A DNA stretch of 64,000 bases from CAUZIB01 sp963578805 (GCA_963578805.1 CAUZDY010000008.1:1-64000), one strand, 5' to 3'; positions 50,626 to 59,928 are shown, counted from the first letter of the stretch. Numbers and translations are program-made. The notes: generated by a model from the sequence alone, not told the origin.

Positions 50626-52548
50626 ATGAGCAAGATTATTGGGATAGATTTGGGAACGACTAACTCGGTTGTGGCGGTCATGGAGGGTAGTGAGCCTGAG
50701 GTCATCACCAACCCTGAAGGCAGCCGAATTACCCCTTCGGTCGTGGCATTCGCCAAGGGCGATGAGCGACTCGTCGGTCAGGTCGCAAAACGCCAGGCCG
50801 TAACCAATCCAGAGAACACCATTTTCTCGATAAAGCGATTCATGGGACGACGCTTTGACGAAGTATCCGAAGAGATGAAAATGGTACCGTACGAGGTCGT
50901 CAAGGCCACTAACGGCGATGCACGCGTGCATGCCGATGCCGCCGAACATTCCCCGCCTCAGATCTCGGCGATGATACTGCAAAAGTTAAAGCAGGCGGCG
51001 GAGGAGTACTTAGGTCAGAAAGTGGAGCAGGCGGTCATCACGGTTCCTGCTTACTTCAACGACGCGCAGCGGCAGGCCACCAAAGACGCGGGTCAAATCG
51101 CCGGTCTCGAAGTCATGCGGATCGTCAACGAACCGACTGCAGCTGCTCTGGCATACGGTCTCGACAAGAAGAAGGATGAAACGATCGCGGTTTACGACTT
51201 TGGTGGTGGAACGTTTGATATCTCGATCCTCGAGGTGGGTGAAGGTGTGGTTGAGGTCAAGGCGACCAACGGCGACACGCATCTTGGTGGCGACAACCTC
51301 GACCAGCGGATCATCGAATGGATCGTCGACGGGTTTAAGGCCGACGAAGGGATCGATCTAAGCAAGGATAAGATGGCGCTGCAGCGGCTCAAGGAAGCTG
51401 CAGAGAAGGCCAAGATGGAACTTTCTACCGTGGTGGAGACAGAAATCAATCTACCGTTCGTGACGGCCAACGAATCGGGTCCGAAGCATCTTCAACGGAA
51501 ACTGACCAGAGCTAAATTCGAGCAGCTGGTCGATGACCTGCTCAAGCGGACGGTTGGCCCGGCCGAGCAGGCCCTCTCGGACGCCGGGATGAAGCCGTCT
51601 GATATCGACGAGGTCGTCTTGGTTGGGGGATCGACCCGAGTGCCTAAAGTGCAGGAGCTGGTCAAGGCACTCTTCGACCGAGAGCCTCACCGCGGTGTCA
51701 ATCCGGACGAGGTTGTCGCTATTGGTGCAGCCGTGCAGGCGGGTGTGCTGTCGGGCGAAGTAAAGGATTTACTGCTGCTAGACGTGACACCTCTGTCGCT
51801 CGGAATTGAAACACTGGGCGGGGTCATGACTCAACTTTTGCCTCGTAACACCACGATTCCGACTCGCAAAGGGGAGATTTTTTCGACGGCGGCAGACAGC
51901 CAGACTAGTGTCGAGGTACATGTGCTGCAGGGTGAACGCTCGATGGCGGCGAAAAATCGAACGTTGGGCAAGTTTCATCTGGTCGGCATACCCGCGGCAC
52001 CACGAGGCGTTCCACAGGTCGAGGTGACGTTCGATATTGATGCCAACGGGATCGTCAATGTGTCGGCCAAGGACCTCGGTACCGGGAAGGAACAGAAAAT
52101 CACTATCACCGCCTCCAGTGGACTGAGCAAGGAAGAGGTCGACCAAATGATGAAAGAGGCCGACGCTCACGCCGATGAGGACAAGGCAAAGAAGGATGAA
52201 GTCGAGACGCGTAACCGGGCGGACCAGGTGGTCTACGCGGCCGAGCGCATGATCAGCGAATCAGGGGAGAAGCTGTCGGACGAGGTCCGCCAGCCTATCG
52301 AGACGGCGATCGACGCGGTGAAGAAAGCTGTCGAGGGGGGTAATGTTGACGCGCTCACGGAGGCGGTAGAACAGCTGACCGCCGCGCAACATAAGGCAGC
52401 CGAGCAACTCTACCAGCAGGCCGGAACGGCTGAAACGCCATCGGAATCTGGGGGTGGCACTCCGTCCGACCCCTCCTCCGATGGGGCGACGTCTGGTGAG
52501 AGCGGAGACGTGATCGATGCGGAGGTTGTCGAGGACGACAAAGGCTAG
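50626..52548 (+). CDS. dnaK: molecular chaperone DnaK
   Basis: Hsp70, 640 residues. The nucleotide-binding domain shows IGIDLGTTNSVVAVMEG, VPAYFNDAQRQATKDAG, IVNEPTAAALAYGLD and VYDFGGGTFDISILEV; the substrate-binding domain shows DVTPLSLGIETLGGVMT and the NRTLGKFHL strand. The lid ends in a Gly/Ser-rich, acidic tail (VIDAEVVEDDKG). DnaJ follows by 14 bases and a HspR-type regulator after that. GrpE, the nucleotide exchange factor, is not in the cluster. Confidence 0.98.
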   Translation: MSKIIGIDLGTTNSVVAVMEGSEPEVITNPEGSRITPSVVAFAKGDERLVGQVAKRQAVTNPENTIFSIKRFMGRRFDEVSEEMKMVPYEVVKATNGDARVHADAAEHSPPQISAMILQKLKQAAEEYLGQKVEQAVITVPAYFNDAQRQATKDAGQIAGLEVMRIVNEPTAAALAYGLDKKKDETIAVYDFGGGTFDISILEVGEGVVEVKATNGDTHLGGDNLDQRIIEWIVDGFKADEGIDLSKDKMALQRLKEAAEKAKMELSTVVETEINLPFVTANESGPKHLQRKLTRAKFEQLVDDLLKRTVGPAEQALSDAGMKPSDIDEVVLVGGSTRVPKVQELVKALFDREPHRGVNPDEVVAIGAAVQAGVLSGEVKDLLLLDVTPLSLGIETLGGVMTQLLPRNTTIPTRKGEIFSTAADSQTSVEVHVLQGERSMAAKNRTLGKFHLVGIPAAPRGVPQVEVTFDIDANGIVNVSAKDLGTGKEQKITITASSGLSKEEVDQMMKEADAHADEDKAKKDEVETRNRADQVVYAAERMISESGEKLSDEVRQPIETAIDAVKKAVEGGNVDALTEAVEQLTAAQHKAAEQLYQQAGTAETPSESGGGTPSDPSSDGATSGESGDVIDAEVVEDDKG

Positions 52549-52562
52549 CGGAGTCGCCGGTG

Positions 52563-53651
52563 ATGGACTTCTATTTGATCCTTGGTGTGAACCGTGGGGC
52601 TTCGGCGCACGAGGTTAAACGGGCCTATAAACGGCTAGCACGGAAATATCACCCCGATATCAATCCTGGTGACCACGAGGCCGCCGCATTTTATCATCGC
52701 GCCACCGAGGCGTACGACACCCTGACCGACCCCGAGCGTCGGGAAACGTATGACGCACATGGTCCCCAGTCACCGCAACGTCCAGGTGCTTCCATCGAGT
52801 TTCATGGGTTCGACTTTTCCGCTCCGGTACAGGGTGCGTCGGCGACCTTCGCCGAGCTGTTTTCTGAGGTTCTTCAGGAGACTGGTGATCACAAGGCTAT
52901 CCCGACTCTGACGGGGAGCGACCTACACGCCGACATAACGCTGAGCTTCGAGGAAGCGCTGATGGGTGCCGAGCGGACTATGATGGTGACACGGCTCGTT
53001 GCTTGTACGGCGTGCGCAGGGACCGGTCTGCGGCGGTCGGCCGAAACGCCCTGTGCGGATTGTCAAGGTTCTGGAGACAAACGCTGGCGACGGGGGCATA
53101 TGGTGTTCACGAAGTCCTGTTCGGCCTGCGGCGGGACAGGGCGTCATCGCCAGCAACCGTGTGGATCCTGCCGGGCCAAGGGCGTCATGTCATGCACGGA
53201 GAAGATCTCCATCCACGTTCCGGTAGGGGTAGCTGACGGTGCCCGGATGCGGGTGCCAGGCAAAGGACATGCCGGTCGCGGAGGAGGAGCCACCGGAGAT
53301 CTCTATATCACGGCCACGGTGGGGGCTCACCGGTTGTTCGTTCGGGATGGTGATGATCTGCGGCTTGAGGTTCCGATCAGTGTCAGCGAGGCGGTACTTG
53401 GGGCCCTCATCGATGTGCCGACAGTCGAGAGCCAGGTCAGACTTCGGATCCCTCCTGGCACGTCATCCGGTCAGCGATTTCGTGTGAAGAACCAGGGCGC
53501 GCCGTCCCCACGGACTGGAGAGCGGGGAGACTTGATTGTGACCGTCAAGCTCGTGCTACCGTCTGTGACAGACGAACGGTCGAAGCAGCTACTGCGGGAG
53601 TTTGGGCAGATTCATTCGACCGATGTGCGAAGCGACTTGTTTATCGAGTGA
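52563..53651 (+). CDS. dnaJ: DnaJ-type co-chaperone without a Gly/Phe-rich region
   Basis: A 362-residue J protein. The J domain holds the HPD motif (KYHPDINPGD). The next segment lacks the usual Gly/Phe-rich linker. Four CxxC zinc pairs follow: CTACAGTG, CADCQGSG, CSACGGTG and CGSCRAKG, the last departing from the CxGxG pattern. The C-terminal client-binding domains end GERGDLIVTVKLVLP. It stimulates DnaK ATPase and presents unfolded clients. ATG 52563 is one codon after GTG 52560. The stop overlaps the regulator gene. Confidence 0.93.
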   Translation: MDFYLILGVNRGASAHEVKRAYKRLARKYHPDINPGDHEAAAFYHRATEAYDTLTDPERRETYDAHGPQSPQRPGASIEFHGFDFSAPVQGASATFAELFSEVLQETGDHKAIPTLTGSDLHADITLSFEEALMGAERTMMVTRLVACTACAGTGLRRSAETPCADCQGSGDKRWRRGHMVFTKSCSACGGTGRHRQQPCGSCRAKGVMSCTEKISIHVPVGVADGARMRVPGKGHAGRGGGATGDLYITATVGAHRLFVRDGDDLRLEVPISVSEAVLGALIDVPTVESQVRLRIPPGTSSGQRFRVKNQGAPSPRTGERGDLIVTVKLVLPSVTDERSKQLLREFGQIHSTDVRSDLFIE

Positions 53652-54112
53652 CAGGGATGTTTCCTAAAGAGCCCGGTAAAGCCTACTTTATGATTAGCGT
53701 CGTGGCGCAGCGCTACGACATTCACCCTCAGACGCTGCGGCTGTACGAGCGGGAGGGACTTCTGAAACCGTCTCGCACCGATGGCAACACACGACTCTAC
53801 TCAGAGGAGGATCTGGAGCAGCTCGAGGCCATACTGACGCTGACCCGCGACCTGGGGGTCAACCTCGCGGGCGTCGAGATCATCCTGAACATGCGCCGCA
53901 AGATGGACCAGATGCAACGAGAGGTGAACGAGTTCATGGCTTACGTGAAGCGGGAGATGGCGCCAGGTCTGGGCGACTGGGAGGAACGTCTTGGAACGGC
54001 GATGGTCAAGGCGACCCCGTCGAGCCTCGTTCGGGCGACACCTCAGATCCGGATCGAACCCGTTACGCCCACCGCCAAGTCTGGCCCGCGCAAGCGCTCA
54101 ACCACGTCCTAG
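53648..54112 (+). CDS. hspR: MerR-family heat-shock regulator, HspR-like
   Basis: A 154-residue MerR-type repressor. The DNA-binding helix-turn-helix is ISVVAQRYDIHPQTLRLYER, followed by EGLLKPSRTDGNTRLYSEEDL, which matches HspR of actinobacteria and relatives, where HspR represses the dnaK operon and uses DnaK as a co-repressor. A coiled coil (residues 85-115) mediates dimers and the tail is basic and Pro-rich. Position at the end of dnaK-dnaJ supports autoregulation. GTG 53648 overlaps the dnaJ stop; ATG 53657 is also possible. Confidence 0.9.
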   Translation: MTGMFPKEPGKAYFMISVVAQRYDIHPQTLRLYEREGLLKPSRTDGNTRLYSEEDLEQLEAILTLTRDLGVNLAGVEIILNMRRKMDQMQREVNEFMAYVKREMAPGLGDWEERLGTAMVKATPSSLVRATPQIRIEPVTPTAKSGPRKRSTTS

Positions 54113-54240
54113 CGCTCTGCGCCGCGATCCAAGTCTAGCGTCAACGCATCGCGAAGGTGCTCCACGAGTTTCAGGACACCGAGGTCGCGATCAGTAGTCC
54201 CACTCGGCCACGGGTTGCTCTCACGACGATAATCGCGGTT
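54109..54240 (-). other. possible short minus-strand coding remnant
   Basis: The minus strand stays open for about 44 codons between TGA and TAG and reads RRESNPWPSGTTDRDLG then LKLVEHLRDALTLDLDRG, with codon use like a real gene. There is no obvious start codon. It may be a relic or a coincidence. Confidence 0.25.
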
Positions 54241-54305
54241 TCATACTCGTGACGCTAGGGGTATCCTGTAGGGGCTCTCACGATCCCTTAACCACCAGAG
54301 TGATA

Positions 54306-55154
54306 ATGACCTGTACGAGCTGTCACGATACCGGCTGGCGTTCTCACGATATTGACGGTGTTGAACGCGTCGAGCGTTGTGAGTGTTGGCGACAGCGGGT
54401 GACGCAGGACTTGTTAAAAGAGGCGAACATCCCCTCCCGCTATCACAAGTGTGATTTTTCAGCTTTTGTCACCTATCCGAACGAGCAACTGCTCCGGACG
54501 GTAAAGAAGGCGGAGGAATTCGCGGCGGCGTTTCCGGTGGTCCAGAAAGGACTGCTATTAATCGGCCCGCCTGGTATCGGGAAGACACACCTCGCGGTCG
54601 CCGTCCTCCGCGACGTCATCATACAGAAGAGTATTCGAGGTGTGTACTTCGATACACGCTCGTTGCTGAGCACGATTCGGAGCACGTATAACCCGGTGAC
54701 ACGCACCTCGGAGGCCGACGTACTTGGGTGGGTCATGAATGCCGAGTTGCTCGTACTCGACGATCTCGGCGCCGAGCGACCAACGGACTGGGTGGAAGAG
54801 ACGATGAACCTGATCGTCAACACACGATATAACGACCGAAAGCCGACGATTTTCACTTCCAACTACGAGGACGTGCCCGACACCGACGACATCGACTCGT
54901 TGCTTGTGAGGGTCGGATTTCGGATGCATTCCCGTTTGCGGGAGATGTGCGATTTTCTGGAGTACGCCGGACCAGACTATCGAGACTTCGAGTATGCGCC
55001 AAGTTCCGACGATTTGTTCCGACGCTGGAAGGATCAGAAGACGCGGCCACATCGACGTTTGCCGCGGCGTACGTCAGTTCGGGCCCGAGCGCAGCTCAAA
55101 GAGAAGGATGGACAGCTTGAGCTTGGATGGTCGGGTGGCAAGGCGAGTAACTAG
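54306..55154 (+). CDS. DnaC/IstB-like AAA+ ATPase
   Basis: A 282-residue ATPase resembling the helicase loader DnaC/DnaI. Walker A is GPPGIGKTHLAVAV near residue 95 and Walker B is LLVLDDLGAERP near 157, with a sensor Asn in FTSNYED. The N-terminus carries CTSCHDTGW and RCECWRQ, four cysteines likely binding zinc, as in DnaC-like proteins of several phyla. The tail is basic. ATG 54306 is chosen because the zinc pattern follows at once. It may load the replicative helicase. It lies ahead of hemW, with 10 bases between. Confidence 0.82.
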   Translation: MTCTSCHDTGWRSHDIDGVERVERCECWRQRVTQDLLKEANIPSRYHKCDFSAFVTYPNEQLLRTVKKAEEFAAAFPVVQKGLLLIGPPGIGKTHLAVAVLRDVIIQKSIRGVYFDTRSLLSTIRSTYNPVTRTSEADVLGWVMNAELLVLDDLGAERPTDWVEETMNLIVNTRYNDRKPTIFTSNYEDVPDTDDIDSLLVRVGFRMHSRLREMCDFLEYAGPDYRDFEYAPSSDDLFRRWKDQKTRPHRRLPRRTSVRARAQLKEKDGQLELGWSGGKASN

Positions 55155-55164
55155 TGGATCACGC

Positions 55165-56313
55165 TTGAAGTTCTCGGGCGTGTCTGAGAGCGAGCCGCTT
55201 GGTCTTTATCTCCATATTCCGTTCTGCGAGTCGATTTGTAACTACTGCAACTTTAATCGTGGTCTGTTCGACTCAGACCTTAAAACGCGTTACGTCGATG
55301 CGCTAACAACCGAGATCACCACGATCGGCGACGGCGCCGCGGTGGATACCATCTACTTTGGCGGGGGAACGCCCTCGCTTCTTGATCCAGACGAAGTCGA
55401 ACGAATCCTCGACGTGTGTCGTGACGTGTTTGCCGTTAACCCGTCGGCCGAGGTGAGTCTGGAAGTCAATCCAGAGTCGGCGACGATGTCTCGGCTGGTG
55501 GGATGGCGGGAGTCGGGTGTGACTCGACTCAGCTTTGGTGTGCAATCGTTTCGGGATCCTGAGCTCCAGCGACTAGGGCGGAGGCACACGGCGAGTCGGG
55601 CCAAGGACGCCGTGCGTGCAGCGCGCACGGTCGGGTATGCTGACATCAGCCTTGATTTAATGTTGTGGCTTCCAGATCAGACCGCTGTGGACTGCCGCGA
55701 GTCGATCGAGGCGTTGCTCGAGCTTGGTCCTGACCACGCATCACTTTATCTGCTTGAGTTGTATCCGAACGCTCCGCTACGGGATGACATGTTTCGACGC
55801 GGCTGGTCGCTGGCACCTGACGAGGATGCGGCTCAGATGTATCTTGACGCGCTGGAAGTCACTGATAAGGGTGGCTATGAGCAGTACGAGATCTCCAACG
55901 TGTGCCGACCGGGATGGCAGTGTCGTCACAACCTTAAGTATTGGCGCGACGGCGAATGGTTGGGGTTCGGCTGTGGTGCCCATTCTACCCGTGGTGGTGC
56001 CCGCTGGAGGAATCTGTCAGAAACGAATCGCTATATCGAGACTGTAACCGATGGGCGTCCGGCGGCTCTCGATCGGCGTTCACTCAGTCCCTCAGAGCGG
56101 CTCGGTGACATGCTGTTCACGGGCCTTCGCCTGACCGATGGGCTCGACCTCGAGTCGATTTCGCGACATTACGGTGTGGACGTGATGCGTAAATACGGGA
56201 CAGAGCTAGCATCCCCTATCGCGGAGGGTCTGCTTGTCCACGAGTCTGGACGACTTAAGCTAACGCGGCAGGGTATGCTGGTAGCCAATGAAATAATGGA
56301 AGCTTTCGTCTAG
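55165..56313 (+). CDS. hemW: HemW-like radical SAM protein
   Basis: A radical SAM protein, roughly 382 residues, of the HemN/HemW group. The cluster motif CESICNYCNF (CxxxCxxC) follows LGLYLHIPF. Other blocks are DTIYFGGGTPSLLDPDEV, RLSFGVQSFRDPELQRLGR, DLMLWLPDQT and YEISNVCRPGWQCRHNL. HemW is a haem-trafficking chaperone rather than coproporphyrinogen oxidase, which has an extra N-terminal Cys pattern; this protein lacks it. Start codons are unclear: TTG 55165, GTG 55180 and ATG 55108 (overlapping the previous gene) are all in frame. Confidence 0.88.
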   Translation: MKFSGVSESEPLGLYLHIPFCESICNYCNFNRGLFDSDLKTRYVDALTTEITTIGDGAAVDTIYFGGGTPSLLDPDEVERILDVCRDVFAVNPSAEVSLEVNPESATMSRLVGWRESGVTRLSFGVQSFRDPELQRLGRRHTASRAKDAVRAARTVGYADISLDLMLWLPDQTAVDCRESIEALLELGPDHASLYLLELYPNAPLRDDMFRRGWSLAPDEDAAQMYLDALEVTDKGGYEQYEISNVCRPGWQCRHNLKYWRDGEWLGFGCGAHSTRGGARWRNLSETNRYIETVTDGRPAALDRRSLSPSERLGDMLFTGLRLTDGLDLESISRHYGVDVMRKYGTELASPIAEGLLVHESGRLKLTRQGMLVANEIMEAFV

Positions 56314-56370
56314 GCGAAGCGTACGCTATTGTATCCGGTCGTTTGCGAGCTTGATAAGGAGGCCAAAGAG

Positions 56371-56856
56371 ATGCTCTCGTTGCAAGATCAAAAGTCATGG
56401 CGGAGAAATTTGTGGGTGGGGAGTGCCCTGGTTGGCACGCTTGTGGTCGGTGTCGTGCTTGGCTCGGTCTTCACCACACGTACGGCAGAAGCTCAAAACG
56501 AACGGACATTCAGTTCCACTACCGGGTTGATGCTGAACTACGTGAACGCGGAAAACGCCGAAGCATTCGAAGGAGTGATGCGCAGGTTGCGTGAGGGCCT
56601 TCAGAACAGTGAAGTCCCGGAGCGGAACCGCCAGGCCGAGGGCTGGAAGGTGTATCGCGCCAAAGAACCGGGTCCAAACAACAGCGTCTTGTACGTCTGG
56701 TTCCTCGACCCTGCGGTGGTGGGTGCCGACTACAGAGTCTCGTACATGCTGAGCGAAGCGTTTCCGGACGAGGCGCAGGCGCTGTTCGAGACGTACAACG
56801 GGTCGTTTGCGGGGGGCCAGAACATGGTCAACCTCGACCTGGTTGTCGACTTTTAG
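56371..56856 (+). CDS. membrane-anchored hypothetical protein
   Basis: A 161-residue protein with an N-terminal hydrophobic anchor (WVGSALVGTLVVGVVLGSVF) and a soluble region of about 120 residues. ATG 56371 is preferred because AGGAGG sits at 56358-56363. The soluble part contains GLMLNYVNAENAEAFEGVMRR and YVWFLDPAVVGADYRV, reminiscent of a periplasmic domain found in some acidobacterial proteins, but I cannot name it. It follows hemW by 57 bases. Confidence 0.6.
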   Translation: MLSLQDQKSWRRNLWVGSALVGTLVVGVVLGSVFTTRTAEAQNERTFSSTTGLMLNYVNAENAEAFEGVMRRLREGLQNSEVPERNRQAEGWKVYRAKEPGPNNSVLYVWFLDPAVVGADYRVSYMLSEAFPDEAQALFETYNGSFAGGQNMVNLDLVVDF

Positions 56857-56882
56857 TCGCGGTAGGTCTGAGAGAGGGTGGT

Positions 56883-56900
56883 GAGCCGGGCTGTCGGCTC
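56883..56900 (+). terminator. hairpin between convergent genes
   Basis: GAGCCG (56883-56888) and CGGCTC (56895-56900) form a perfect six-base stem with loop GGCTGT. No T run follows on either strand, so terminator activity is uncertain. Confidence 0.35.
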
Positions 56901-56960
56901 GGCGCCATCAGCCAGACGTCTGTACGTTCGTGGATTAATTGTCGAGTTGGCGATGCCGGC

Positions 56961-57440
56961 TCAGAAGGCGATGTTCAACCCCGCATATACCCTCTGCCTA
57001 GTGCGGTCGGTAAAGTGGTGACGAAGCCGAAATGTTCGATAGTCGATCCGAACCCGGATGGGTCCCACAAGTGAGATCTTGAGGCCGGCTCCAATGTTAC
57101 CGCCGAGTCCGGTGTTTACACGGATGCCGATTCGTTCGCGATAGAGCCCGCCGCCGATGGTCCCGTAGAACTGCAGCCTTGACACCTGAAACGGCGTCTG
57201 CACGAGCAAGTTGAACATGCTCGTTTGGAGTGCCGGAGTGTTTATCTTGGTGTGTTCGGACGTGTCTGAGTATTCGAGTTCGAATCCCACGATCGCCAGC
57301 GAGATACCGATCGCCCCACCCCGCACAGTCCGGCGCGGAGACTCTGTCGAACCGAAAAAGGCTGTGATGTCAGCGGACGCGGTATGGGAGATTCCCAGGA
57401 TCAGGGTCACCAGCACGAAAAGAGAGAGCGGACGAGACAT
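56961..57440 (-). CDS. small outer-membrane beta-barrel protein
   Basis: A 159-residue exported protein. ATG 57440 starts a signal peptide ending TASA. The mature protein is rich in alternating hydrophobic residues, with Gly-rich strands (GTIGGGLYRERIGIR, GGNIGAGLKISLVGPI) and ends AGLNIAF; a terminal Phe is the signal recognised by the barrel assembly machinery. It fits an eight-stranded barrel of unknown role. It is divergent from meaB. Confidence 0.75.
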   Translation of the reverse strand: MSRPLSLFVLVTLILGISHTASADITAFFGSTESPRRTVRGGAIGISLAIVGFELEYSDTSEHTKINTPALQTSMFNLLVQTPFQVSRLQFYGTIGGGLYRERIGIRVNTGLGGNIGAGLKISLVGPIRVRIDYRTFRLRHHFTDRTRQRVYAGLNIAF

Positions 57441-57576
57441 GTGATTTCGGTCTCCAGTGTAAATGGTGGGACGTTTACGGTGCCGTGTCAAACGTCAGGC
57501 CAGGGCCAGATCGACAGTGGTCGCAGGGAGGAATCTGTATGATACAGTCTCAGCCGCTCTAGGCACGAAAGACAAC

Positions 57577-58515
57577 GTGACGACTGAAAGCCTCGCGGAA
57601 GGTATCCTCGCCCGCGACCAGCGGGCCATAGCCCGCGGTATCACGCTGGTCGAAAACGGATCGACCGAGGGTTTGATGTTGATCCGGGGCTTGTTCGGCC
57701 GTGGTGGCCGAGCACAGATCGTCGGTGTGACGGGTGCACCGGGCGTAGGGAAGAGTACGCTAGTCGATTGCTTGACCAGCGAGTGGCGTCGTCGGCGGAG
57801 AACGGTAGGTATTCTCGCCATCGACCCAACAAGCCCCTTCAGCGGAGGGGCCGTGCTTGGCGACCGCATCCGGATGCAGTCTCATGCCGGCGACTCCGGC
57901 GTCTATGTTAGGAGTATGGCCTCACGCGGACACCTTGGAGGGCTGGCCCAGGCCACGAACGACGCCACGGTCATCCTTGACGCTGCCGGCCACGACGTGG
58001 TCATCGTCGAGACGGTTGGTGTCGGACAGGGCGAGGTTGATATTGCCCGGACGGCAGATGTCTCAATCGTTGTGATGGTTCCTGGTGCCGGTGATGACGT
58101 GCAAGCCATCAAAGCTGGCATCATGGAGATTGCCGACATCTTCGTCGTGAACAAGGCGGACCGTGATGGGGCAGACCGTGCGGTCAGTGAGATCGAGGCC
58201 GTAATGATGCTTCAAGCATACGAAGAGGGGGAGTGGCGCCCGCCGGTCTTTAAGACCGAAGCTGCCCACGGCACGGGGGTTACTGCGTTGCTCGACGCCG
58301 TGGAGATGTTCGCTGAGCGTCACGACCACGACGGTGACCGGATGCGATCAAGAGCTGAGGTCCGTCTGCGGGAAGCGCTTAGCCACCAGTTTGTCTCACG
58401 TCTTGAGCGACACGAAGAAATTCGAGCAGCGATCGAGGAAGCGGTCCAGCGGATTACCCGTCGAGACGTCGATCCGCACACGGCGGCGGCTGAAATCATG
58501 GAGCGTTCCGGATGA
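57577..58515 (+). CDS. meaB: methylmalonyl-CoA mutase-associated GTPase
   Basis: MeaB/ArgK G3E GTPase, about 312 residues, which guards the adenosylcobalamin of methylmalonyl-CoA mutase. Motifs: P-loop GVTGAPGVGKSTLVD near residue 48, GILAIDPTSPFSGGA, RSMASRGHLGGL and FVVNKADRDGAD. GTG 57577 fits the family start; the frame is open back to 57463. TATGAT at 57537-57542 could be the -10 box. The epimerase gene overlaps by four bases. The B12-binding mutase subunit is at 31621. Confidence 0.93.
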   Translation: MTTESLAEGILARDQRAIARGITLVENGSTEGLMLIRGLFGRGGRAQIVGVTGAPGVGKSTLVDCLTSEWRRRRRTVGILAIDPTSPFSGGAVLGDRIRMQSHAGDSGVYVRSMASRGHLGGLAQATNDATVILDAAGHDVVIVETVGVGQGEVDIARTADVSIVVMVPGAGDDVQAIKAGIMEIADIFVVNKADRDGADRAVSEIEAVMMLQAYEEGEWRPPVFKTEAAHGTGVTALLDAVEMFAERHDHDGDRMRSRAEVRLREALSHQFVSRLERHEEIRAAIEEAVQRITRRDVDPHTAAAEIMERSG

Positions 58516-58913
58516 AAGCGGTGCTCGACCATATCGGGATTGCCGTGGCCAAGCTGGACGAGTCATTGGCGTTCTTTCGCGATGCGCTGGGTCTTGAGGT
58601 CACCGCGGTCGAGGAAGTGCTGTCCCAAGGAGTCCGGGCGCACTTCGTTTCGACCGGGTCGACGGCGCTCGAAATTCTGGAGGCGACGGCGGACGATTCT
58701 CCAATCGCGAAGTTTATAAATCGGCGGGGCCCTGGGTTGCATCACGTCACGCTCAGGGTCGACGATCTAACCGCTGCTCTCGTCGAACTCCAACAGCGAG
58801 GTGTTCGTCTTATCGACGAAATTCCACGTGCTGGAGCAGAGGGGGCGCGAGTCGCTTTTATTCATCCCTCCAGCACACACGGGGTGCTGGTCGAGCTGAA
58901 GGAACAGTCGTGA
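58512..58913 (+). CDS. mce: methylmalonyl-CoA epimerase
   Basis: A 133-residue VOC-fold epimerase interconverting the two stereoisomers of methylmalonyl-CoA. The metal-ligand strands are LDHIGIAV (His near residue 6), GPGLHHVTLRVDD and VLVELKE with its terminal Glu. The paired beta-alpha-beta-beta-beta units fit the VOC length. ATG 58512 overlaps the meaB stop, so both are made together and serve the same pathway. Confidence 0.93.
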   Translation: MKAVLDHIGIAVAKLDESLAFFRDALGLEVTAVEEVLSQGVRAHFVSTGSTALEILEATADDSPIAKFINRRGPGLHHVTLRVDDLTAALVELQQRGVRLIDEIPRAGAEGARVAFIHPSSTHGVLVELKEQS

Positions 58914-59029
58914 GTGGCTGGCTGCCAGTCGGTGGTCAGGAGGCTCGCCTCGACGTAGGATCAGTGACTGAACACCGATAACCATCGGCTCATGGCCGGC
59001 GACCATCAACGACTCCCGATTGAGGACCT

Positions 59030-59908
59030 ATGACTCTCGATCCTATATCCGAACCGATCCGCATTGGTGTCGTCGGAGGCAGCGGTCTTTACGACATCGA
59101 GAAGCTTGTGGACCGCAAGGAAGTGGTTTTGACGACGCCGTTTGGCAAGCCGTCGGCGCCATATTTGGTGGGGACACTCGACGGGCAAAGAGTGGCGTTC
59201 CTCGCCCGCCACGGTACCGGCCACCGCCTACTGCCGTCAGAGCTGAACTTCCGGGCCAATATTTTCGGCTTCAAGACGTTGGGAGTGGAGTGGCTGGTGT
59301 CTGCGAGTGCCGTCGGCAGCCTCCAGGAGAAGTACCGACCGCTGGACATCGTCGTGCCCGACCAGTTCCTCGATCGGACTCGTGGCCGTGCCAGCACGTT
59401 CTTCGGTCAAGGCTTGGTCGCTCACGTCACGTTTGCTCACCCTTTGTGCGCCACGCTTAGCCGGATGGCGTCCGAGTCGGCCGAGGCGGTCGGCGCGACA
59501 GTCCATCGTAGGGGCACCTATGTGTGTATAGAGGGTCCGCAGTTTTCGACACTGGCCGAGTCGCGACTTTATCGATCGTGGGAGATGGATGTCATTGGCA
59601 TGACCAATGTGCAGGAGGCGAAGCTCGCGCGGGAGGCCGAAATTTGCTACACCACGCTGGCGCTGGTGACGGACTATGACTGCTGGCATCCCGATCACGA
59701 CCATGTGACTGTCGACATGATCGTGCAGAACCTCCTGCAGAATGCCACAACGGCGACGCGGGTGATTCGGCGCATGGTTGCGGCGTTACCGGTGGACCGT
59801 ACCTGTGAGTGCGCGTCGGCGCTGTCGGCAGCTATCATCACCCGCCCCGAAGCGATTCCAGACCAGACGAAGCAAGACCTAGCCCCGATCGTCGAGAAAT
59901 ACTTGTAG
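59030..59908 (+). CDS. mtnP: S-methyl-5'-thioadenosine phosphorylase
   Basis: MtnP, 292 residues, cleaves methylthioadenosine from polyamine or AHL synthesis to adenine and methylthioribose-1-phosphate for methionine salvage. Signature blocks: IGVVGGSGLYDIE, FLARHGTGHRLLPSELNFRAN, SASAVGSLQEKY, TYVCIEGPQFSTLAESRLYR and DVIGMTNVQEAKLAREAEI. The PQFST region accommodates the methylthio substrate. It stands 116 bases after mce. A PfkB-family kinase follows by 20 bases. Confidence 0.93.
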   Translation: MTLDPISEPIRIGVVGGSGLYDIEKLVDRKEVVLTTPFGKPSAPYLVGTLDGQRVAFLARHGTGHRLLPSELNFRANIFGFKTLGVEWLVSASAVGSLQEKYRPLDIVVPDQFLDRTRGRASTFFGQGLVAHVTFAHPLCATLSRMASESAEAVGATVHRRGTYVCIEGPQFSTLAESRLYRSWEMDVIGMTNVQEAKLAREAEICYTTLALVTDYDCWHPDHDHVTVDMIVQNLLQNATTATRVIRRMVAALPVDRTCECASALSAAIITRPEAIPDQTKQDLAPIVEKYL

Positions 59909-59928
59909 GCCGCCATCCGGAGAACCGC

